Origin: Vibrio ouci
GTDB taxonomy: Bacteria; Pseudomonadota; Gammaproteobacteria; Enterobacterales; Vibrionaceae
DNA: 64,000 nucleotides
Assembly: GCF_004551525.1 (NCBI RefSeq)
Contig: NZ_SATR01000004.1
Span: 124,001 to 188,000, forward strand
Direction: 5' to 3'
Positions 25,948-35,157 of the stretch are shown in pieces (positions within the stretch are counted from its first letter, which is position 1; the number at the start of each line of letters is the position of its first letter). Under the pieces are notes generated by a model, which saw nothing but the letters and a program-made list of their open reading frames with translations, was not told where the DNA came from and searched no databases. The position numbers and the translations under genes are program-made.

Positions 25948-25967
25948 AGCTGACAGAAATTACAGGG
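25948..25967 (-). promoter_or_regulatory. Lux-box-like operator (CTG-N10-CAG)
   Basis: The 20-mer has the CTG-N10-CAG core shared by LuxR/LasR/TraR-type boxes and matches the V. fischeri lux box at 12 of 20 positions. It is about 100 bp before the GNAT start and 244 bp before luxR, so the local LuxR could act on both. Confidence 0.5.
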
Positions 25968-26210
25968 TTAGAACAGGCGATAACACTCGCCATAGAGTAT
26001 TACCGCCTAAGAAAGATAAAGAGAGGTGGAATAAAAAGAAATTATAGAGGGTGCTAAAAGCCTAATAAAAACATCCATCACAATATTCAACTGGTCCAAT
26101 ATCGACCGTGACACTACCAAAGAAATAATAATTAATAACCGTAATATATTCCTCTAATTTTCCCACTACCACTTAGGGTAACCATCCAATTAACGACACC
26201 TTAGAAAAAC

Positions 26211-26909
26211 ATGTTAGAGGATTTAATTCATAAACTTATCGACTGCCATTCAGTCAATGAACTGGTAGAACGCGCATTAAAAGCAAGCCACAAATTAGGG
26301 TTTGAACATTTTGCCTTTGGTCACCAGCAATACTCACTCTCTGAAGGTAAGCGAATTCACCTACTTAACAGTTACCCCAAACAGTGGAATAAGCTCTACC
26401 TAGATAACCAGTTTGTACAGGTTGATCCTGTCGTGTCATATGGGGCGCGAACCTCCCAGCCATTGCTTTGGTCGAACGTAAGACATATCTCAAAAGAGTT
26501 TTGGGAAGAAGCCCGTACGTTCGACTTAGCGATAGGATGGTCGAAAGCAAATCACGACCATAAAGGTGGCGCAAGTTTAGTGTCTATTTCTCGCTCTCAT
26601 AACGAGCTCACCAAAGCAGAATTAAAGCAGACCACACCCTATTTACTTTGGGCCACCAGCCTGTTTGAGCATAAATACTGGCAACTCCATACCACTGAGC
26701 GCACATCTAAAACCTTGCTGACAAAACGAGAGCAAGAGATTCTTAAATGGAGCGGTATAGGGAAAACGGTATTTGAAATTAGCGTAATACTGGGCATAAG
26801 CGAACGTACTGTCTCTTTCCACCTGACTAATGCGGCTAAAAAGCTCAATGCGTCCAATAAAACTTCTTCCGTGGCGAAAGCGATTGTATTGGGTTTAATT
26901 GAACTCTAG
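26211..26909 (+). CDS. LuxR-family acyl-homoserine-lactone receptor
   Basis: 232 aa. The autoinducer-binding domain (about 10-160) keeps the six key residues of TraR-type receptors: Trp59, Tyr63, Asp72, Pro73, Trp87 and a Gly at 119/120. The GerE DNA-binding domain (about 168-230) keeps Glu174, Leu178 and Gly184 in LTKREQEILKWSGIGKT. Spacing is canonical, so this is a ligand-responsive receptor and not a solo variant with a degraded pocket. It is divergent from the GNAT-argH-EamA-argG operon and very likely responds to the signal made by the LuxI enzyme at 20938. Confidence 0.93.
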   Translation: MLEDLIHKLIDCHSVNELVERALKASHKLGFEHFAFGHQQYSLSEGKRIHLLNSYPKQWNKLYLDNQFVQVDPVVSYGARTSQPLLWSNVRHISKEFWEEARTFDLAIGWSKANHDHKGGASLVSISRSHNELTKAELKQTTPYLLWATSLFEHKYWQLHTTERTSKTLLTKREQEILKWSGIGKTVFEISVILGISERTVSFHLTNAAKKLNASNKTSSVAKAIVLGLIEL

Positions 26910-27051
26910 CCGCTTAGATTGCCCTTACCGCTATGCCAATTTACCTGTGCATGTTCTTTGTCAAAGCTCAGTCAATAAAGCGTTTTTCCAATTGACGCAA
27001 ACGTTTGCTATTGATAGATTGCGCCATCTTTTTTTATTGTAAATGTTTGTT

Positions 27052-27864
27052 ATGACACTCTTTAAACGTACCCTAGCACTCTCATTAGCACTACTTTCTT
27101 TCACAGCTTTCGCTAAGCCTCAACCTATCCTTGTTCAAGGTGCTATGGACATTGAAACCAGCACGCTTGTTAACGCTCTAGAAGACGCAAAGGAAACCAC
27201 TGTTGGTTCATGGACCTTCTGGCAAGGTGAAATCGATGGCTACCCTGTGGTGGTATCACGCACAGAAGTGGGATTAGCGAACGCGGCAGCATCAACCACT
27301 ATTGGTATTGAGCTCTTCAAACCTAAGTACATCATCAACCAAGGTACGTCTGGCGGCCACGACCCTAAGCTTTACCGTGGTGATATCGTGATTGGCGAGA
27401 CTAGCTTCAATATGGGCGCATACAAATCAGAGTTTACCGAAAAAGGTAAAGGCATTAACCCAACCAAATGGCAGAACTTCGATGTGACGATGCGCCTTCG
27501 TGAAAACGGAGAGCTCGTCGAACACAAACAATTTGAAGCTGACCCTACACTAGTGAAAGCTGCTCTTTCTGTCGCGGGCTCTTACGAGAAAGGTAAAGTG
27601 GTGAAAGGCCGCATTGGTACAGCAGACGAATGGAACCGTGAAGTAGATCGTATCAACTGGCTGCACGAAACCTTTGGCACATCAGTTGAAGAGATGGAAA
27701 CGTCATCGGCTGCACTCGTCGCAAACGCTTATAACGTGCCTTTTGTTGGCATTCGTATTTTGTCTAACACAGACCAACATAAGCAAGACTTTGATCCGCA
27801 AACCGCGGTTGACTGCCAGCTATACACAATCGATGTGATTAAAGCGCTGATTAGCAACCAGTAG
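27052..27864 (+). CDS. Exported MTA/SAH-nucleosidase-like protein
   Basis: 270 aa. The signal peptide [21 protein letters not shown] is followed by a PNP/UDP-phosphorylase-fold nucleosidase domain. Motifs typical of MTA/SAH nucleosidase include [49 protein letters not shown] (substrate-binding Glu-Met-Glu) and [11 protein letters not shown] (catalytic-Asp region). ATG at 27043 is an alternative start adding three residues; neither has a good ribosome-binding site. Periplasmic location is unusual for a methylthioadenosine or adenosylhomocysteine hydrolase. It follows luxR, and methylthioadenosine is the by-product of LuxI, but a functional link is speculation. Confidence 0.8.
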   Translation: MTLFKRTLALSLALLSFTAFAKPQPILVQGAMDIETSTLVNALEDAKETTVGSWTFWQGEIDGYPVVVSRTEVGLANAAASTTIGIELFKPKYIINQGTSGGHDPKLYRGDIVIGETSFNMGAYKSEFTEKGKGINPTKWQNFDVTMRLRENGELVEHKQFEADPTLVKAALSVAGSYEKGKVVKGRIGTADEWNREVDRINWLHETFGTSVEEMETSSAALVANAYNVPFVGIRILSNTDQHKQDFDPQTAVDCQLYTIDVIKALISNQ

Positions 27865-27933
27865 CAAGCAATGCGGAAAAGTTAATCACTAACTTACTGC
27901 GAACTCGCTTAAGTTGAGCTCTATCCAAATAAA

Positions 27934-27957
27934 AACGCCACCGGTCAAGGTGGCGTT
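27934..27957. terminator. Bidirectional terminator between nucleosidase and chemoreceptor genes
   Basis: Perfect 9-base stem AACGCCACC/GGTGGCGTT with loop GGTCAA. T-rich tails follow on both strands, serving the two convergent genes. Confidence 0.9.
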
Positions 27958-27974
27958 ATTTATTCTATCTAAAA

Positions 27975-29711
27975 CTATTGAACCTTAAACTTACCGACAA
28001 GTTGAGATAAGTCGACTGAGGTTTCACGCAGCTCTTCACATACCGAGTGCGTCTCTCCTGCGTTATTATTTAGCAACCTTACGATTTCTTGAATCGCCGC
28101 CATGTTAGTACTTACTTCTCCGGTCACCTGGCTCTGCTGCATGGCTGATGTTGCAATCAAGGCATTAAGGTCATTCATCTCAACCACAGAGTTAGTCACT
28201 TGGTTAAGCGAGTCCATAACCTGATTGGTGTTCGCTGCGGTCTGCTCGCAGCTATGACGAGTAGCGTCCATTTCATTGACGACATTGTCTGTCGTTGATC
28301 TTAGCTTGGCGAGCATCTCGTTGATCTGAGACGTGCTGTCTTGCGTTCTTGCTGCCAGCGCTCTTACCTCATCCGCTACTACAGCAAAACCGCGGCCTTG
28401 CTCACCTGCGCGAGCGGCCTCTATCGCGGCATTCAGCGCCAGCAAGTTAGTCTGCTCGGCAATCTCACCAATCACTTGCAACACGCTACTGATTTGCTTG
28501 GTGTCTTCACTCATGGTGCTGGTTACTTCAGACATCGCAGAGACCTGATTAACCAGAGCATTCACGCTGGTTACCGCGTTATTGACGGTCTGCTTAGACT
28601 GCTCAGCAAATTGATTGGTGCTTTCTGTCAGCTTGGCGGCATTATCAGCACTGTCTGAGATAGAAGCGGCGGTTGCACTCAACTCTTCAATCGCCGTGAT
28701 GGCTTGCTCGGTTTCAAGTGTGTGCTGATCTAACGTCTTAACGTTTGATGCCGACTGCTCAGCGATATTATGCACCGCACTATCAATCGCTTGTGAAGAG
28801 CGAGAAACATCGACAAACATGTGCTGAAGCTTCTCGATGAACTGGTTAATAGACAAAGAGATGGTGCCTATCTCATCGTTTCGTTCCACCGTTAAACGCT
28901 GGGTTAAATCACCATTGCCTTGCGATAAATCCGCGACCACATCTTGTAAACGCTTCAACGGTTTGAAGGAGTAATTAATCACCACCACACTGACGGTGAT
29001 GATAATAGCTGCGCAAACTAGCAGCGCTAAGGTGATCAGCCAATTAAGCTTATCGGTATTACTTTGGATAGTATCTAAGTCGATATAGCCGACTAACTGC
29101 CATGATTGGCCTGCAAACTCTATCTGGCGTTGAATCGGCGTTAGGTTATCACCTTGCTTATTGCTAAAGATGGTCACATTGCCTGCCATCAACTGGGCAT
29201 AGCTACCTTGTGCTGCATATTCAGAAATGATCGCCCCGAACTCGTTGAGATGTAAGGTGAAGAAATCAACCGAGTCATCGGCACGTTTGACTGAAAATAC
29301 GATTTGGTAACCCGCTTCCGTTCTTGTCATTGGACTAATGGCCAGCTCATCACCATGAGACTCAGCTAGGTCAATGAATACCTGCGCATCTTCATCGCTC
29401 ATGCTGCCTGTATCATCGAATGCGTAGCCGTTAACCACCTTCACCACATGCGCAAAGCCGCTGTTGTCTTTAGCTTCTGCGATATCCATCATACTGAAGT
29501 TCAGGCTTGAGGCTAGCGAGAGCTTATTGCTGAGTTCGGTTTCGATCTTCTTCTTAATCAGATCAACATTGTGGGTAATATTTTGGCTATCAGATTCTTG
29601 AATATAGCGGCTAATAAAATGATTTACGCTGAAGTATGACGTCGCAATAGTGAGGGTGATGATTGCAACAATAAGGGCAATGATCTTATTCTTAAATGAC
29701 AGGTTGGTCAT
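27975..29711 (-). CDS. Methyl-accepting chemotaxis protein
   Basis: 578 aa. A transmembrane helix at about 10-32 is followed by a periplasmic ligand-binding region of about 190 residues (probably Cache-like), a second helix at about 224-248, a HAMP domain, and a long cytoplasmic coiled coil. The hairpin tip that binds CheA/Che[21 protein letters not shown], is exact, and [19 protein letters not shown] follows. No C-terminal CheR-binding pentapeptide is present. The ligand is unknown. It is monocistronic, with a shared terminator downstream. Confidence 0.95.
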   Translation of the reverse strand: MTNLSFKNKIIALIVAIITLTIATSYFSVNHFISRYIQESDSQNITHNVDLIKKKIETELSNKLSLASSLNFSMMDIAEAKDNSGFAHVVKVVNGYAFDDTGSMSDEDAQVFIDLAESHGDELAISPMTRTEAGYQIVFSVKRADDSVDFFTLHLNEFGAIISEYAAQGSYAQLMAGNVTIFSNKQGDNLTPIQRQIEFAGQSWQLVGYIDLDTIQSNTDKLNWLITLALLVCAAIIITVSVVVINYSFKPLKRLQDVVADLSQGNGDLTQRLTVERNDEIGTISLSINQFIEKLQHMFVDVSRSSQAIDSAVHNIAEQSASNVKTLDQHTLETEQAITAIEELSATAASISDSADNAAKLTESTNQFAEQSKQTVNNAVTSVNALVNQVSAMSEVTSTMSEDTKQISSVLQVIGEIAEQTNLLALNAAIEAARAGEQGRGFAVVADEVRALAARTQDSTSQINEMLAKLRSTTDNVVNEMDATRHSCEQTAANTNQVMDSLNQVTNSVVEMNDLNALIATSAMQQSQVTGEVSTNMAAIQEIVRLLNNNAGETHSVCEELRETSVDLSQLVGKFKVQ

Positions 29712-30018
29712 AACACTTTACATCCTTAAAAGTGACTACGAGATAGTACTGCGCTCCGGCAGTAAGAAAGCAAATTGTAATGAGTTATTAGCCTAAAGTG
29801 AATACAATCCTCTAAAAATAGAAACAATTAAGCAACACCGTAGATATCTAGAACTATGACTAAGCTTAGGGGAATGTTTTATCAACGGATGATTAGGGAA
29901 AAATGGCCAACTCTGCTAGTATCCGCCCCCTATTACAGTTAGGGCCAACGACCATCGTTTTGTCGAGCTCGAAAGCCACCCAACCACCAGCTAGGTAAGT
30001 AGAAACCAGGAGCTTATT
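29712..30018. other. Gene-free divergent promoter region
   Basis: 307 bp between the chemoreceptor and VF530 genes. It contains a 10 bp palindrome CTAAGCTTAG near 29862 and an AGGAGC ribosome-binding site for the VF530 gene. I see no ORF, RNA gene or known operator. Confidence 0.5.
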
Positions 30019-30432
30019 ATGATGACTGATGAAGAAAGAATTGAACTGCAACAGAACAACCCGTTGCACGGTCTTAAGCTAGAAACCATGCTGCAAGAGT
30101 TGGTGGATTTCTATGGTTGGGACATTCTTGATACGGCAATGCGCTTTAACTGCTTTAACACCAAGCCGTCAATTGCTAGCAGTGTTAAGTACTTAAAGAA
30201 AACCGAGTGGGCACGCGAGAAGCTAGAGAACTTTTATCTTTACCGCTTTAAACGCATGCCTCGCGCATCGGCTGAAGAGTATGACTTACCTCCTCGCGCT
30301 CGTACCTTTCCACATGGCCTAAAACCGAAAGAGCCAATGGAGTTAACCGTTGAATCTATCTTGAAGTCACAAGCTAAAGCGGCGTCAGCGCACAAAGCGA
30401 AATCATCACGTGGTCGTAATTTCCGTCGATAG
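30019..30432 (+). CDS. VF530-family (DUF2132) protein
   Basis: 137 aa. The first 80 residues match the VF530 family: NPLHGLKLETMLQELVDFYG, then KPSIASSVKYLKKTEWAREK, a small all-helical fold first determined for a Vibrio fischeri protein and suspected to bind DNA. The C-terminal 50 residues are a basic Ala/Lys/Arg/Ser-rich tail (KAKSSRGRNFRR), consistent with nucleic-acid binding. A second in-frame ATG directly follows the first; AGGAGC lies upstream. No partner genes are evident. Confidence 0.8.
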   Translation: MMTDEERIELQQNNPLHGLKLETMLQELVDFYGWDILDTAMRFNCFNTKPSIASSVKYLKKTEWAREKLENFYLYRFKRMPRASAEEYDLPPRARTFPHGLKPKEPMELTVESILKSQAKAASAHKAKSSRGRNFRR

Positions 30433-30458
30433 TGAACGACATAGATTTGAAGTGATAC

Positions 30459-30485
30459 AGAGCCAGGTAAGTGATGTCTGGCTCT
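30459..30485 (+). terminator. Possible terminator after the VF530 gene
   Basis: AGAGCCAG/CTGGCTCT inverted repeat (30459-30466, 30478-30485) with an 11-base loop. The T tract is weak, so termination is uncertain. Confidence 0.4.
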
Positions 30486-30529
30486 TATCTGTAACTTGTC
30501 AGGCCAACAACTCCTTCCCGTCCTCAAAG

Positions 30530-31747
30530 CTAAAAAACATGTTTCATGTCATATAGTTCTCGTGATAGCAATTCAATATAATTATTGAACTCCAACACCA
30601 AATCGTATTCTTTATCGACCTGGTATGGGCTAAAAGGTAGAAAGTCTTTTACGACTTCAGCACTAGGGTGGCCTGGTTTCTTGCGCTTAGGGTCTGACGA
30701 GAAAACGCTAACTGCGGGCTGTAACTTACCAGCTACCCCTTTGTGCCAGTTATTCTGTGCCCCATGATGCATAACTTGCAAACAGGCTAGATTGGCTAGA
30801 CGCGCTTCACCGATACCATCAAACAACCCTTGCAACTGTTCTTTGGTAGACAGACTCCCATCTCCTGTAAACAATATTCCTGACTTTTTATCACCTTTGC
30901 TCAGCCTAGATTCATAGTTAGAGGCACTTTGGTGAACGATAAAATTATCAATTTTATCGATAGGAGAGCAGTAGAGAAATAAAGAGATAATGTTACGGTT
31001 TTCACCACTAGAGCCAAACGTTCTATCATACACTGCCTTTATTTTCTTCAATGAGCCTTCTACCGTTCTCGCCGTTCCATCTAGCAAAACACTCATCTCC
31101 TTTTCAACTGCATTAGAGAATGACTTGTTCTTATTAGCAGAAAGCGACTCATCGTTATATGTGATAAATTCAAATATCTCTTCTAACATGAGTTTATCAC
31201 TATCACTTATTTGGAACACGTTCGAGTAGCCACCGACTTTATTAACCTTCCCGAGTACGTTTATTGGATCAAAACTAAAGTCATCTGTCTCAATAGCATT
31301 AGGTTGAGAACCCCTATCAGATGTAACAAATACGATATTCTTAATTTTTCCTGGGAATTTGTTATTAAGATATTTACACGGATCTAAATAAAACTTCATC
31401 TTATCACTTGAAGAAGAGAGACCTTTCGACATTGCAGCATATAGCCTTTGATCTAAGGCCATGTATGGCAGCAGTAAAACCTTTATCTCTACTTTTTTTA
31501 GTAACTCTTCGAGGCCATTAGTATGGTCTGAATCAAAATGAGAAATAACGGCGAGATCGATCGTTTTAATATGTATTTTCGATATTTGATCATTCAAAAA
31601 GACTCTCTTGCTCGATGTACCGCAATCGTATAAGAACCTAAAGCTTTCCCCTTTCCAATCTATTTCACCAGTAGAAAATAACCCTTGTCCTACAGAATGA
31701 AACTGAACTTTATATTCAAGGAAGCCGCACTCGCTCATTAAACCCAT
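30530..31747 (-). CDS. ComEC-like metallo-beta-lactamase-fold hydrolase of the restriction island
   Basis: 405 aa. The metal-binding motif is ISHFDSDHTNGLEEL (H-x-D-x-D-H, as in ComEC/Rec2-type domains), followed by ILFTGDGSLST and LQVMHHGAQNNW, which supply the remaining ligands. No membrane segment or beta-CASP domain is present, so it is a soluble hydrolase. Such proteins act on nucleic acids or small phosphodiesters. It lies 85 bp after hsdR on the same strand and is the last gene of the type I restriction cluster, suggesting an accessory defence role; that is inference. The start could also be the ATG at 31738. Confidence 0.75.
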   Translation of the reverse strand: MGLMSECGFLEYKVQFHSVGQGLFSTGEIDWKGESFRFLYDCGTSSKRVFLNDQISKIHIKTIDLAVISHFDSDHTNGLEELLKKVEIKVLLLPYMALDQRLYAAMSKGLSSSSDKMKFYLDPCKYLNNKFPGKIKNIVFVTSDRGSQPNAIETDDFSFDPINVLGKVNKVGGYSNVFQISDSDKLMLEEIFEFITYNDESLSANKNKSFSNAVEKEMSVLLDGTARTVEGSLKKIKAVYDRTFGSSGENRNIISLFLYCSPIDKIDNFIVHQSASNYESRLSKGDKKSGILFTGDGSLSTKEQLQGLFDGIGEARLANLACLQVMHHGAQNNWHKGVAGKLQPAVSVFSSDPKRKKPGHPSAEVVKDFLPFSPYQVDKEYDLVLEFNNYIELLSRELYDMKHVF

Positions 31748-31803
31748 ACCTTAGCCTTTACTATTACGTTAACCAAAACGAACTAAATTCCTAGTCGAGA
31801 CGA

Positions 31804-31825
31804 ATACCTAACGAAAACTAGGTAT
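31804..31825. repeat. Inverted repeat ATACCTA-N8-TAGGTAT after hsdR
   Basis: Seven-base arms at 31804-31810 and 31819-31825 in the hsdR/MBL spacer. The core TACCTA...TAGGTA recurs at 41348-41368 at the other side of the island. No T tract is present, so it is not an ordinary terminator. Confidence 0.6.
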
Positions 31826-31832
31826 CCAATCA

Positions 31833-34800
31833 CTAACTATTCTTCTTATAATTCTCAGCCTGCTCTAACACGCCTTTATAGACATCATCATTTGCGATTG
31901 GCGGGAAGCCGTATTTATGCAGTAGCAAAATCAGGTCTACCTTAAGCTTGGCTTTAATATCATCCCGCCCTGCCCAATCTGGGTATTGGGCAACGTCATC
32001 GACAATCACTTTCATCTCTTTGGCGAGCTCTAGCATCTTGCCGTCTTCGTATTCAAATTCATACTTGGTGCGCATGTGCTCCAAGATATCGAGGAAAGCT
32101 TTTTCTTCCATATCGATGCCGAGGTCCTCGAACGAGGTGAGCTCAGTTACCATCTCGCTCATTAGAGAGGTCATCTCTTTGATGATGCCTTCAAACATCT
32201 CGTCCACGAATGGTTCGAACTCTTCACCTCGTAGTTCGTTACCTTCACGGCGCTCGTTGTATTGCTCCACCAGCGATTGTAAGCGCTTCGAGAAGTCGAC
32301 ACCTTTGAGCTGGTTTACCTTTTTAAAGTCACTAATGGCTTTGCCTAGCAGCTTTTGTAGCAACTGGATTTTGGTATGAGGCAGTTTAAGCTTTAGAACT
32401 CGCTCCATGTACTCGTCATCGAAGATATCGATGGATTCTGCTTGCTCTTCACCGATAGTGAAAATTTCTTCTACGCCTTCAGCACGCAGCGCTTCTGCCA
32501 CTAATTCGCGAACATGCTTGTTCATTTGTGCCGTGTCTGGCGCATCACCTTTGGTCAGCTTGTAAATGATTGACCGAACAGCAATGTAGAAATGAATCAA
32601 GTCGCGTTCTTGCTTAGAAAGCGACTCACTACCACAGCAAACGTCATAAGCCGCTTTTAAACGCTTCACTAAGCCCATGAAGCGGTGTTCATTCTTCTTG
32701 TTCACCAAGACAAACTCTGCAGCAAGATTTAAGCACTCAAGCTGTAATCTAGGTTCGCCACTAAAGTATCCGGAACGGTCAAAGTTATGGAACATCTTAC
32801 CCAGCAGATCGAGGTGATTCTTTACCTCTATCACTGAGAGTTGTACATCCTCAAAGTTGCTTTCGTCGGCTTTTGAATACATTGCCAACGCTTGGTTCAT
32901 GCGAGTTTTAATGCCGATGTAATCGACAACTAAGCCTTTGTCTTTGCCTTCAAATTTACGGTTTACGCGTGAAATAGTCTGAATCAGGTTGTGCTTTTGT
33001 AGCGGCTTATCGATGTAGATGGTGTCTAACTCCGGCACATCGAAGCCTGTTAGCCACATATCAACCACAATCGCGAGCTTAAAGTTGGATTTCGGATTTT
33101 TAAACTGGGCGTCGAGTGACTTACGGTAATCTTTGGTGCCAAGCAGTTTGTGGAGCTCGTCTTCATCGTTACTGCCACGGGTCATGACCATTTGCACCAT
33201 CGCCAGTGGCATCACCTCTTTCGCTTCCTCTTCCGTGAGCGTTTCACCCTCTAGGCACTTCTTCACTTCAAACCACTCTGGGCGCAACAGCTTCACTTGT
33301 TTGTAGAAGTCATAGGCGATTTCACGGCTGGCGCAAACAAACATCGCTTTGCCTTTGACCGTTGAACCTTCGGCTACACGCTCTTCGTAATGGACAACAA
33401 AGTCTTTGGCTAATGCTTCCAAGCGGTCTTCATCACCTAAGATGGCATTCATGTTGGCAGAAGCTTTTTTGCTCTCTTCAATCTGATGCTCACTGGCGCC
33501 TGCCTCAGCACATTCCTCATAGTATTTCTCGACTTCTTGCAGCTTACTATTATCGAGAATAACTTTTGCGGCACGCCCCTCGTAAACAATTCGTACCGTG
33601 ATTTCATCATTTACAGACTCAGCCATCGTGTAGCTGTCTACAGGGTTACCGAATACATCTAACGTTGCATCAATAGGCGTGCCAGTAAAGCCAACATACG
33701 TTGCACTAGGTAATGAATCATGAAGATACTTAGCAAAGCCATAGCTCTCTTTTACATCGACAGCGACGCCGTCTTTGTATTGCAGTGTGACTTTTTTGTC
33801 GAGATTGACTTGAGAGCGGTGCGCCTCATCCGAGATACAAATGATGTTGGTACGGTTAGACAGCAGCTCAATGTCTTCAGTGAACTTGTGGATAGTCGTG
33901 AGGAACACACCACCACTTTTTATTCCTTGTAGTTTGTCACGGAGGTCTTGTCGGCTAACGACAGAAACCACCATCTCGTCACCGATATAATCACTGGCAT
34001 TACAGAACTGTTCAGAGAGTTGATCATCTAGGTCGGTACGGTCAGTAATAAGAACAATGGTTGGGCTTTCAAAATCGACACTTTTCATCAATAGGCGAGA
34101 CAAAAACTGCATGGTGTAGCTCTTACCACAACCTGTCGCCCCAAAATAAGTACCGCCCTTACCGCTACCCCATGGCTTACGCTCTTTGTCGATGTTGTAA
34201 TAAAGCTTACGAGCTGCGTAGTATTGAGGATAACGACAACATACTTTCACTTCTTTCTTCGAGGTATCAGGGAAGAAGATGAAGTTTTTCAACACGTCCA
34301 ACAATCGAGTTTTATCGAACAGGCCCGCTATCATGGTATAGAGCGAATTGATGCCTTGTTTTTCAGTGGCCTCGTTACCTGTCACCTTGCGCCAAGCGTA
34401 ATAGAAATCATAAGGGGCAAAGGCGTTACCCATTTTGTTGTTTACGCCATCGCTAATAATCGTCAGGGCGTTAAACACAAACAATTTAGGAATAGCGCGC
34501 TTATAGCGGATGTGGATTTGCTCCCACGCATCATAGATGGTCGCTTGCTCTTCACGTACAGCGCTTTTGAATTCAAATAGGACTAGCGGTAAACCATTAA
34601 TGTAAAGAATGCCATCAGGGATACGTTCTTCATCACTGTTTTCAATCTTCAATTGATTTACGACTTTGTAGATGTTTTGGTCTACGGATTCGAAATAGCT
34701 AACACGCTCTTCTGCGACTTTTGGCTCAGCAGATTGTGTTTTGTCTTCCAGAAGAGGCACAAATATTAATCGCAACGCTTGCGCCAAATGTTTACTGTCG

Positions 34801-35129
34801 ATTAGCTCGATGTAGAGATCTTTCTTGGAGCGGTCTTCACGCTTAAGTAGAAAACCATTAGCAAGCCAGTCACAAAACGTCTTGTTGCTTTCGTATAAGT
34901 CACTAGCAGGTAGGCGATTAAGCTGGTGGACAATTTGGTCAATTTCACCTTCGGTAATGTCGTCCGCTTGATATTGCTTGGCAAGGTAAGTACGTAAGTC
35001 ATCGAGAAGCAGCACTTGCTCTTTGTCTTCACGCACGACTTGCTCACCCACCACATGCGGATAGCCTTGCTCACCCAATAATTCAATGATGGCTTGTTCG
35101 AGTTTGGCTTCAGTAAATTTTAAGCTCAT
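31833..35129 (-). CDS. hsdR: Type I restriction enzyme R subunit
   Basis: 1098 aa. The N-terminal PD-(D/E)xK nuclease is seen as ERIPDGILYINGLPLVLFEF followed by KS. The SF2 translocase follows, with Walker A GATGCGKSYTM, DEAH box ISDEAHRSQ, motif III GFTGTPID and motif VI QTISRVNRKFEGK. The long helical C-terminus (about 850-1098) should bind the methylase core. All catalytic motifs look intact. It follows the SWIM-finger gene by 28 bp, so hsdR is separated from hsdM and hsdS by an extra gene. It cleaves unmodified DNA after ATP-driven translocation. Confidence 0.95.
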   Translation of the reverse strand: MSLKFTEAKLEQAIIELLGEQGYPHVVGEQVVREDKEQVLLLDDLRTYLAKQYQADDITEGEIDQIVHQLNRLPASDLYESNKTFCDWLANGFLLKREDRSKKDLYIELIDSKHLAQALRLIFVPLLEDKTQSAEPKVAEERVSYFESVDQNIYKVVNQLKIENSDEERIPDGILYINGLPLVLFEFKSAVREEQATIYDAWEQIHIRYKRAIPKLFVFNALTIISDGVNNKMGNAFAPYDFYYAWRKVTGNEATEKQGINSLYTMIAGLFDKTRLLDVLKNFIFFPDTSKKEVKVCCRYPQYYAARKLYYNIDKERKPWGSGKGGTYFGATGCGKSYTMQFLSRLLMKSVDFESPTIVLITDRTDLDDQLSEQFCNASDYIGDEMVVSVVSRQDLRDKLQGIKSGGVFLTTIHKFTEDIELLSNRTNIICISDEAHRSQVNLDKKVTLQYKDGVAVDVKESYGFAKYLHDSLPSATYVGFTGTPIDATLDVFGNPVDSYTMAESVNDEITVRIVYEGRAAKVILDNSKLQEVEKYYEECAEAGASEHQIEESKKASANMNAILGDEDRLEALAKDFVVHYEERVAEGSTVKGKAMFVCASREIAYDFYKQVKLLRPEWFEVKKCLEGETLTEEEAKEVMPLAMVQMVMTRGSNDEDELHKLLGTKDYRKSLDAQFKNPKSNFKLAIVVDMWLTGFDVPELDTIYIDKPLQKHNLIQTISRVNRKFEGKDKGLVVDYIGIKTRMNQALAMYSKADESNFEDVQLSVIEVKNHLDLLGKMFHNFDRSGYFSGEPRLQLECLNLAAEFVLVNKKNEHRFMGLVKRLKAAYDVCCGSESLSKQERDLIHFYIAVRSIIYKLTKGDAPDTAQMNKHVRELVAEALRAEGVEEIFTIGEEQAESIDIFDDEYMERVLKLKLPHTKIQLLQKLLGKAISDFKKVNQLKGVDFSKRLQSLVEQYNERREGNELRGEEFEPFVDEMFEGIIKEMTSLMSEMVTELTSFEDLGIDMEEKAFLDILEHMRTKYEFEYEDGKMLELAKEMKVIVDDVAQYPDWAGRDDIKAKLKVDLILLLHKYGFPPIANDDVYKGVLEQAENYKKNS

Positions 35130-35157
35130 GGTTTAAGGCGTTCCCTACATCAAAAGG

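Larger units (their letters stand above)
25852..26210. promoter_or_regulatory. Divergent regulatory region between GNAT operon and luxR
   Basis: 359 bp without a gene. It contains the lux-box-like dyad (25948-25967), a matching minus-strand -10 element (25922-25927) and the 17 bp tandem repeat next to the GNAT start. The part nearest luxR is AT-rich; no clear operator is visible there. Confidence 0.6.

Noticed and set aside
31948-32379. 143-codon plus-strand ORF inside hsdR
   Set aside because: Ser-rich antisense frame of the HsdR C-terminal helices; no support as a gene.
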